NCBI GenBank assembly: GCA_964631175.1
Contig: CAZVWH010000106.1
Location: 1 to 9,119 of the forward strand
Reading direction: 5' to 3'
Length of the DNA stretch: 9,119 nucleotides
DNA from: CAZVWH01 sp964631175
Lineage (GTDB): Bacteria; Planctomycetota; Phycisphaerae; Sedimentisphaerales; Anaerobacaceae
The translations under genes were made by a program, and so were the position numbers. The notes beneath the pieces were generated by a model that saw only the letters and a program-made list of their open reading frames with translations, searched no databases and was not told the origin of the DNA. Within the stretch, counting starts at the first letter, position 1. Each line of letters begins with the position of its first letter. This document shows positions 1-3,832 of this stretch, piece after piece.

Positions 1-2
1 GT

Positions 3-62
3 GGATGTAAGGTTACAATGATAGCTCCTTTGAAAGAAATAAAAATTATCAATGGAGGATAA
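3..62 (+). other. Possible 3' end of an upstream reading frame (uncertain)
   Basis: From the window edge one plus-strand frame is open for 19 codons and ends GCKVTMIAPLKEIKIINGG before a TAA at 60-62. This could be the tail of a gene that begins outside the window. It is too short to recognise, and the frame starting at base 1 closes even earlier, at 19-21. Nothing else supports it, so it is a possibility only. Confidence 0.2.
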
Positions 63-369
63 AAGCGATTTACTTCATCGATTCAATTTCGCAGAATGGC
101 CAGGCCTACATTTTTCCAAAATCCAGAGCATAACTTTCCTGTTAAACCTGATGCAGGAGTGGTTAGTTACTGAGTGGCAAGTAGTTAATTAACCATCTCG
201 TGATTTCAAATTCATCCTTCGCAGCCCCCAAGTGGCGGAGAACGGAGCAGAATTTCTGTTACCAGACTTTAAGTCAATGCCTTTAATAAATGGAGTAGGC
301 TTCGGCCAGCTTTATTGAGTCGAAGCTTCGAACATGATTGAAAGAACCACAAAGGAAAGGATTCGTATC
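63..369. other. Intergenic region upstream of the TPR gene
   Basis: About 300 bases without a supportable gene. An imperfect hairpin lies at 161-194 (GGTTAGTTACT against AGTTAATTAACC). A perfect 12-base palindrome TCGAAGCTTCGA lies at 320-331, just before an ATG at 334 that has no ribosome-binding site. A GGAGG at 54-58 has no start codon at a suitable distance. I see no promoter with two good boxes. The hairpin could be regulatory, but nothing shows it. Confidence 0.4.
351..360 (+). promoter_or_regulatory. Ribosome-binding site that sets the start of the TPR gene
   Basis: The purine run AAAGGAAAGG ends nine bases before the ATG at 370. The in-frame ATG at 334 has no such sequence in front of it. 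A third in-frame ATG, at 502, has only a weak GAGAGAA ahead of it. This favours 370 as the start. Confidence 0.5.
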
Positions 370-2526
370 ATGTTAACCGTAAAATACAAAGAAAATCTTA
401 AAACTGCTTTTATCCCGTTTCTCCACAGGATGTGGCGCCAGCTGCGCAGCATGGCTTGCGCCACATCCCAGCGACCTTGCGGCAGAGCCGGGTCGAGAGA
501 AATGCTAACTCATCTCAGTTGGCTGATTTTAACTTTAACGTTGCTCGTAGAACCTATTTTAGCTAAACAACAACGCAGTAGTAATAAATCGAGGCCGCAG
601 CGGCGGACTGCATCCGCACTCCGACAGCCATCAAAACCACCTCTGGCAGATAAAACACCTAAAAACATAGCTTCAATGGTGCGTTCCAGTATGCCTCGAA
701 TCAGTGTAAACAGCTCAATCCGACGCGGCTCTGCCACAGCACGAAGTAGCCTTACAAGAATCGCTAAACCTAATACGAGTATTAGTCAGCCCAATGGGGC
801 TTTGTCCAGCCGGCTTAAAAGAGGTAGAACCAGCACGACGCTCAACCGCACACCTGTCCTACAACAACAGAGTTCCGTCGGCACTTTAAGACGTTCCATC
901 GGTAGAACACCTACAATCCAGTTGAGATATAGAGCGAGTTCCACTATAGGAAAACGGACTACCATTAGCTTGGATAACAAAATAAGTTCAGGCAAAACAT
1001 CGCGTATTAGAAGCCTAATCGTAGCGAGAAGGCCTTCTGCTGTCACCACGGCAAAACCGTCAAGCACAAGTAGGGATAAGCGCACAACCACAAATAAAAC
1101 GTCGCGTATAGGTGAATTAATCGGTAAGCAAAGGACGTCTCCCCAAATCGTGATAAGATCGCCAGCAAAAAGCCAAAGTGACGGCACAAACTTAAGAAAT
1201 CGCACTCATCCTGGCGACTCGTCTCTGCGAAGCGCTTCGCCGAAGCGGGAAGCGCCAAGCCGTAGCCAGATAAGCTCAATAAGAACGTCACGCATTGCCA
1301 GCCCCATCACGAAGCAAAGTCGCTCTGTATCTACATCCAGACACAGCAGAAACGGTGGACTTCTTGAAAAATTAAGAGCAATCGGTAGAAAACCTGCGGA
1401 AAACAGAGCCGAAGCCAGTCGGACACGCAAAGGAATAAACCTGAGAGTCTTGGACAGATTACGCACTGGCTCAAGAGAAGGAAAGTCTGCCCAGAAGAGG
1501 CAAAAAAATACTACGCACGGAAATGCCGACCCGTCCATGGTGGATCACGGTGGACCATCTAAGGGATACCGTGAGCATCCATCGGTAGTAAGAAACAAAC
1601 ACCGCTATGAACATATCTACTGGGACTACCATAACCAACTACGCCATAGAATTATTTGGCCAAAGTATCGTTTTGCTGTGTGCTATAGGCACGGTCCACG
1701 CTTTGCATTTCGTTATGTTTATCCTTACTATCTCCGCAGATATATTTTCACCAGCTTAGGTGGCTACTGGCCGTTAGATTATAGTTACATCCGGTATTAC
1801 TGGTACGGCTGCCATCCCTACCGGTGGTACGGTTACTATCCCATTGCCCGCGAAGTAACAGGCGAGACGTACAACTACTATACATATAACTATTATTACG
1901 GCGATAATGGGACTGTCCCATTTGCCTCCGCTCAAGTGATAGACGGCATTCCGCCACGGCGGATTGACCATAATACCTTTGCAGATGTCCCTGAGAAACT
2001 CGCCCAATCCGCCGAGGCGGAACAAGAACCTGCTCTGGAAACCGCTGCTGATATATACTTTGATGAAGCTGTCAAGGCCTTTGAAACCGGCAACTACGAA
2101 ACAGCCGTTGAGAGATTCGCCGAGGCAAAAGGACTTGCAGCCGATGATATGGTACTTCCTTTCGCATACTCACAAGCACTTTTTGCTAATAAGCAATATG
2201 AAGAAGCGGCTGAGATTCTCAGGACAGCTTTAGAAAAGGTATCCCCCGAAAAGGAAGGTGTCTTTTATCCTCGCGGCTTATATCCAGATGGCGAAATCCT
2301 TTTCGAGCAAATTGATCATCTAAGCCAAAAAGCTGAGCTTTATAGATTCGATGCGGACCTGCAACTACTTTTGGGGTATCACTTGCTCGGCATTGGTAAA
2401 ATTGATAAAGCCATTGAGCCACTGGAAAGTGCCAGCCAAGACATAGAAAATGCAGCCGCTGCTACAGTATTGCTTGATCTGCTGGCCAAAATCAGAACCG
2501 ATGCTAAGGTTGACAATAATGACTAA
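370..2526 (+). CDS. Secreted protein with basic low-complexity region, Tyr/Trp-rich region and C-terminal TPR
   Basis: About 718 residues from the ATG at 370 (730 if the ATG at 334 is used; numbering below uses 334). A hydrophobic stretch at about 58-76 (LSWLILTLTLLVEPILA before KQQR) looks like a signal peptide core, preceded by an unusually long leader. Residues 77 to about 400 are a Lys/Arg/Ser/Thr-rich, probably disordered region. It contains three related motifs, KTSRIRSLI (221), KTSRIGELI (255) and RTSRIASPI (317). Residues about 412-530 are extremely rich in Tyr, Trp, Arg and His. Residues about 570-725 form TPR-like helix pairs, for example EAVKAFETGNYETAVERF and ALFANKQYEEAAEILRTAL, followed by GLYPDGEILFEQI and LLLGYHLLGIGKIDKAIEPL. 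The TPR tail resembles planctomycete TPR proteins and suggests protein binding in the periplasm or envelope. The basic region could bind nucleic acid or anionic polymer; that is inference. Three palindromic repeats and one inverted repeat lie inside the frame. The function is unknown. Confidence 0.82.
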   Translation: MLTVKYKENLKTAFIPFLHRMWRQLRSMACATSQRPCGRAGSREMLTHLSWLILTLTLLVEPILAKQQRSSNKSRPQRRTASALRQPSKPPLADKTPKNIASMVRSSMPRISVNSSIRRGSATARSSLTRIAKPNTSISQPNGALSSRLKRGRTSTTLNRTPVLQQQSSVGTLRRSIGRTPTIQLRYRASSTIGKRTTISLDNKISSGKTSRIRSLIVARRPSAVTTAKPSSTSRDKRTTTNKTSRIGELIGKQRTSPQIVIRSPAKSQSDGTNLRNRTHPGDSSLRSASPKREAPSRSQISSIRTSRIASPITKQSRSVSTSRHSRNGGLLEKLRAIGRKPAENRAEASRTRKGINLRVLDRLRTGSREGKSAQKRQKNTTHGNADPSMVDHGGPSKGYREHPSVVRNKHRYEHIYWDYHNQLRHRIIWPKYRFAVCYRHGPRFAFRYVYPYYLRRYIFTSLGGYWPLDYSYIRYYWYGCHPYRWYGYYPIAREVTGETYNYYTYNYYYGDNGTVPFASAQVIDGIPPRRIDHNTFADVPEKLAQSAEAEQEPALETAADIYFDEAVKAFETGNYETAVERFAEAKGLAADDMVLPFAYSQALFANKQYEEAAEILRTALEKVSPEKEGVFYPRGLYPDGEILFEQIDHLSQKAELYRFDADLQLLLGYHLLGIGKIDKAIEPLESASQDIENAAAATVLLDLLAKIRTDAKVDNND
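428..468. repeat. Inverted repeat inside the leader of the TPR gene
   Basis: GGATGTGGCGC at 428-438 is perfectly complementary to GCGCCACATCC at 458-468. The loop contains a second perfect palindrome, GCTGCGCAGC, at 441-450. The element falls between the start codon and the hydrophobic core of the signal peptide and is read through in frame. If it is an insertion, the ancestral leader would have been much shorter and more typical. Confidence 0.75.
1227..1240. repeat. 14-base palindrome in the basic region of the TPR gene
   Basis: GCGAAGCGCTTCGC is a perfect palindrome, followed by the related CGAAGCGGGAAGCGCC. This is more GC-rich than the surrounding A-rich coding DNA and encodes part of a Ser/Arg/Pro stretch (SLRSASPKREAPS). 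It may be a short palindromic insertion. Chance in a low-complexity coding region is possible. Confidence 0.5.
1950..1963. repeat. TCCGCC-NN-GGCGGA palindrome, copy 1 (coding)
   Basis: TCCGCCACGGCGGA: two perfect 6-base arms around a 2-base centre. It lies in the linker between the Tyr-rich and TPR parts of the protein and is read as part of IPPRRI. Confidence 0.6.
2008..2021. repeat. TCCGCC-NN-GGCGGA palindrome, copy 2 (coding)
   Basis: TCCGCCGAGGCGGA is the exact reverse complement of the intergenic copy at 3064-3077. It lies 58 bases after copy 1, in the same interdomain linker, and is read as SAEAE just before the TPR region. Confidence 0.65.
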
Positions 2527-2531
2527 TAAAA

Positions 2532-2565
2532 ACAGAAGACAGAAAACAGAGGACAGAAGACAGAG
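2532..2565 (+). repeat. Heptanucleotide tandem repeat after the TPR gene
   Basis: Just after the stop codon there are four complete 7-base units and one partial unit: ACAGAAG, ACAGAAA, ACAGAGG, ACAGAAG, ACAGAG. A GC-rich imperfect hairpin follows at 2566-2585 (CCGC and CC pairing with GG and GCGG). It has no T tract, so it is not a convincing intrinsic terminator. Confidence 0.75.
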
Positions 2566-2629
2566 CCGCGACCGTGAGGGAGCGGGCCGTCTCTTATGAT
2601 TGATACAATAAAAAAATTTTTCGAATTTC

Positions 2630-2636
2630 AAGGAGG
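2630..2636 (+). promoter_or_regulatory. Strong Shine-Dalgarno ahead of the glycine-zipper gene
   Basis: AAGGAGG sits 21 bases before the GTG at 2658, too far for that start, but only 6 bases before an in-frame ATA at 2643. A weaker AAGGA at 2649-2653 sits 4 bases before the GTG. The site therefore leaves the true start open. Confidence 0.6.
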
Positions 2637-2657
2637 CACAAAATAGTTAAGGACATA

Positions 2658-3053
2658 GTGACAACTTTAATAACGGTGATTGTAAGTTTAGCCTTGGTTT
2701 TCGCAGCCGGCTGCCAAAGCGACGCACAGAGCGGTGCTGCACTCGGCGCCCTGGCTGGTGCCGGCATCGGGCAAATAGCAGGTCGCAACACAGAATCTAC
2801 CTTGATTGGAGCAGCAGTGGGCGGCACAGCCGGCTATATGCTGGGCAACGAAGGTGACAGGAAAAAGGCCCAAGCCGAAAGGGCTTATCTGTGTGAGCAG
2901 ACGGATTACATCACTGTCAATATCACCAATAGCAACGGCTCTATCAGTCAGGTAAGACTCAGAAAACATGGAGTTGGCTACGTGGGCACACGAGGCGAGT
3001 ACTATAACCACCTGCCAACCGAAGATGAATTAAGGCCCATATACGGCTTTTAG
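2658..3053 (+). CDS. Glycine-zipper lipoprotein
   Basis: 131 residues from a GTG start. Residues 1-18 are a hydrophobic signal segment ending in a lipobox-like AAGC, with Cys19 as the likely lipidation site, so it is probably anchored in an envelope membrane. Residues about 25-65 form a glycine zipper with repeated small residues (GAALGALAGAGIGQIAG and IGAAVGGTAGYMLG), as in Gly-zipper_2TM/OmpA-like lipoproteins that pack in or against the outer membrane. The C-terminal part (about 80-131) is polar and ends LPTEDELRPIYGF, an ending I associate with small planctomycete glycine-zipper proteins. The signal peptide lacks an N-terminal Lys when started at GTG. Starting at the ATA at 2643 would add VKDIV with a Lys. 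The gene lies 131 bp after the TPR gene on the same strand and may be co-transcribed. A role in envelope integrity is inferred from the family. Confidence 0.8.
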   Translation: MTTLITVIVSLALVFAAGCQSDAQSGAALGALAGAGIGQIAGRNTESTLIGAAVGGTAGYMLGNEGDRKKAQAERAYLCEQTDYITVNITNSNGSISQVRLRKHGVGYVGTRGEYYNHLPTEDELRPIYGF

Positions 3054-3063
3054 TCCGTCTAAG

Positions 3064-3077
3064 TCCGCCTCGGCGGA
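3064..3077. repeat. TCCGCC-NN-GGCGGA palindrome, copy 3 (intergenic)
   Basis: TCCGCCTCGGCGGA begins 11 bases after the lipoprotein stop codon. It is the reverse complement of the coding copy at 2008-2021. With no T tract it is a poor intrinsic terminator, although a hairpin so close to a gene end could protect the 3' end of the mRNA. Confidence 0.65.
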
Positions 3078-3252
3078 TCTGGTCTTGCAATAAAATCAAA
3101 TATACAAACAAAGCGCATTTATTTTTGTATGACCGTATAAAAAGTATTTGAGATTTTCCTTGAAGTATACGCGGTTAATTTGGTATAAATAGAATTGTTC
3201 AAATCCGTACATTTTGGCTCTCTAATGCTTTGTCGCAGGTGATTTGAGAAGT

Positions 3253-3371
3253 TGTCATTGCGAGGCCTGCAAGGCAGGCCGTGGCAATCTCATAAATCAA
3301 AAGTTAGAGATTGCTTCACTTCCACCTTCCGTCCCTTAGGGGCTACGGAGGACGGGTCGCTCGCAATGACA
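3253..3371. repeat. MITE-like inverted-repeat element with nested palindromes
   Basis: The ends are a perfect 12-base inverted repeat, TGTCATTGCGAG (3253-3264) and CTCGCAATGACA (3360-3371). An inner pair, GCAATCTC (3284-3291) and GAGATTGC (3307-3314), closes a 15-base loop. The left arm carries GGCCTGC-AAG-GCAGGCC (3264-3280). The right arm carries CCGTCC...GGACGG (3329-3355) around the core CCCTTAGGGGC. Elements with TGTCATTGCGAG ends and GCAATCTC inner arms are, from memory, widespread in genomes of several uncultured bacterial groups. No transposase is encoded and no target-site duplication is clear. Confidence 0.85.
3331..3344. repeat. CCCTTAGGGGC palindromic core, copy A (inside the MITE-like element)
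   Basis: GTCCCTTAGGGGCT, identical over 14 bases to copy B at 3741-3754. It occupies the right arm of the larger inverted-repeat element and has no counterpart in the left arm, so it looks like a later insertion into that arm. Confidence 0.7.
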
Positions 3372-3611
3372 TCCATCATTCAAACTGCGACAGAGTACGA
3401 GGGCGTTTAGGCTATATGGTCACTCGGAGAGCAGTTATAATCTATTAAGATACTGAATTCTCATGTGAAATTGACGCCGATGAGTTAATAGTTACATCTT
3501 TGTCAACAGCCTATATAGGGCTTTTGAGGGAAGGAGGTAAAAGTCGGATCATATAAAAGTTCTTTTTGCCGCACGAAATTGGGTAGGCGTGCCAAGTAAA
3601 TTCTAATATCT

Positions 3612-3727
3612 AAATCCGAAATACTAAACAATATCAAAATCCAAATTTCAAATGCTCCAAACGTTTGGGATTTCGTATTTTTGTCATTTGTATTTGTTTA
3701 GAATTTAGAGTTTAGGATTTCGGATTT
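3612..3727. repeat. AT-rich MITE-like inverted-repeat element
   Basis: The left end AAATCCGAAATACTAAAC (3612-3629) matches the reverse complement of the right end (3710-3727) at 17 of 18 positions. The centre is a perfect 12-base palindrome, CCAAACGTTTGG (3657-3668). The whole folds as one long imperfect hairpin of A-rich and T-rich halves. It has no coding capacity and is probably a non-autonomous repeat. Confidence 0.8.
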
Positions 3728-3738
3728 CACATGGCAGA

Positions 3739-3753
3739 TTGTCCCTTAGGGGC
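3739..3753. repeat. CCCTTAGGGGC palindromic core, copy B (intergenic)
   Basis: TTGTCCCTTAGGGGC lies 11 bases after the AT-rich element and about 80 bases before the next start codon. It shares 14 of 15 bases with the reverse complement of the in-frame copy at 5951-5965. Confidence 0.7.
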
Positions 3754-3819
3754 TTGTTGAGTGTAAGCGGTATCTTGGCGCGCGGCCAGGAGTTTTGGAT
3801 TGTTGTATTAACCTTTTTG

Positions 3820-3826
3820 AAGGAGG
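3820..3826 (+). promoter_or_regulatory. Ribosome-binding site of the 972-residue gene
   Basis: AAGGAGG, six bases before the ATG at 3833. This is a consensus site that fixes the start, which also begins a textbook signal peptide. Confidence 0.9.
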
Positions 3827-3832
3827 ATTATT

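Larger units (their letters stand above)
3054..3832. other. Repeat-rich intergenic region (about 780 bp)
   Basis: No coding region is supportable here. It holds the palindrome at 3064-3077, two MITE-like elements (3253-3371 and 3612-3727), a palindromic core at 3739-3753 and the ribosome-binding site of the next gene. A promoter-like pair lies at 3160-3165 (TTGAAG) and 3184-3189 (TATAAA) with an 18-base spacer, but it is about 640 bp from the next start codon. An AAGGAGG at 3531-3537 has no start codon after it. Confidence 0.7.

Noticed and set aside
161..194. Hairpin as a riboswitch or operator
   Set aside because: The stem is imperfect, with no conserved riboswitch core and no adjacent promoter boxes.
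786..1538. Long minus-strand open frames opposite the basic region of the TPR gene
   Set aside because: They are the complement of a Ser/Arg/Lys/Thr-rich coding region, which yields few stops on the other strand. None has a ribosome-binding site or recognisable domain, while the plus frame links a signal peptide to a TPR region.
3253..3371. Target-site duplication flanking the MITE-like element
   Set aside because: The flanks (GAAGT on the left, TCCAT on the right) do not match, so transposition by a duplicating mechanism cannot be shown.
3253..3727. CRISPR array
   Set aside because: The repeats are inverted arms of two different elements, not regularly spaced direct repeats with unique spacers.
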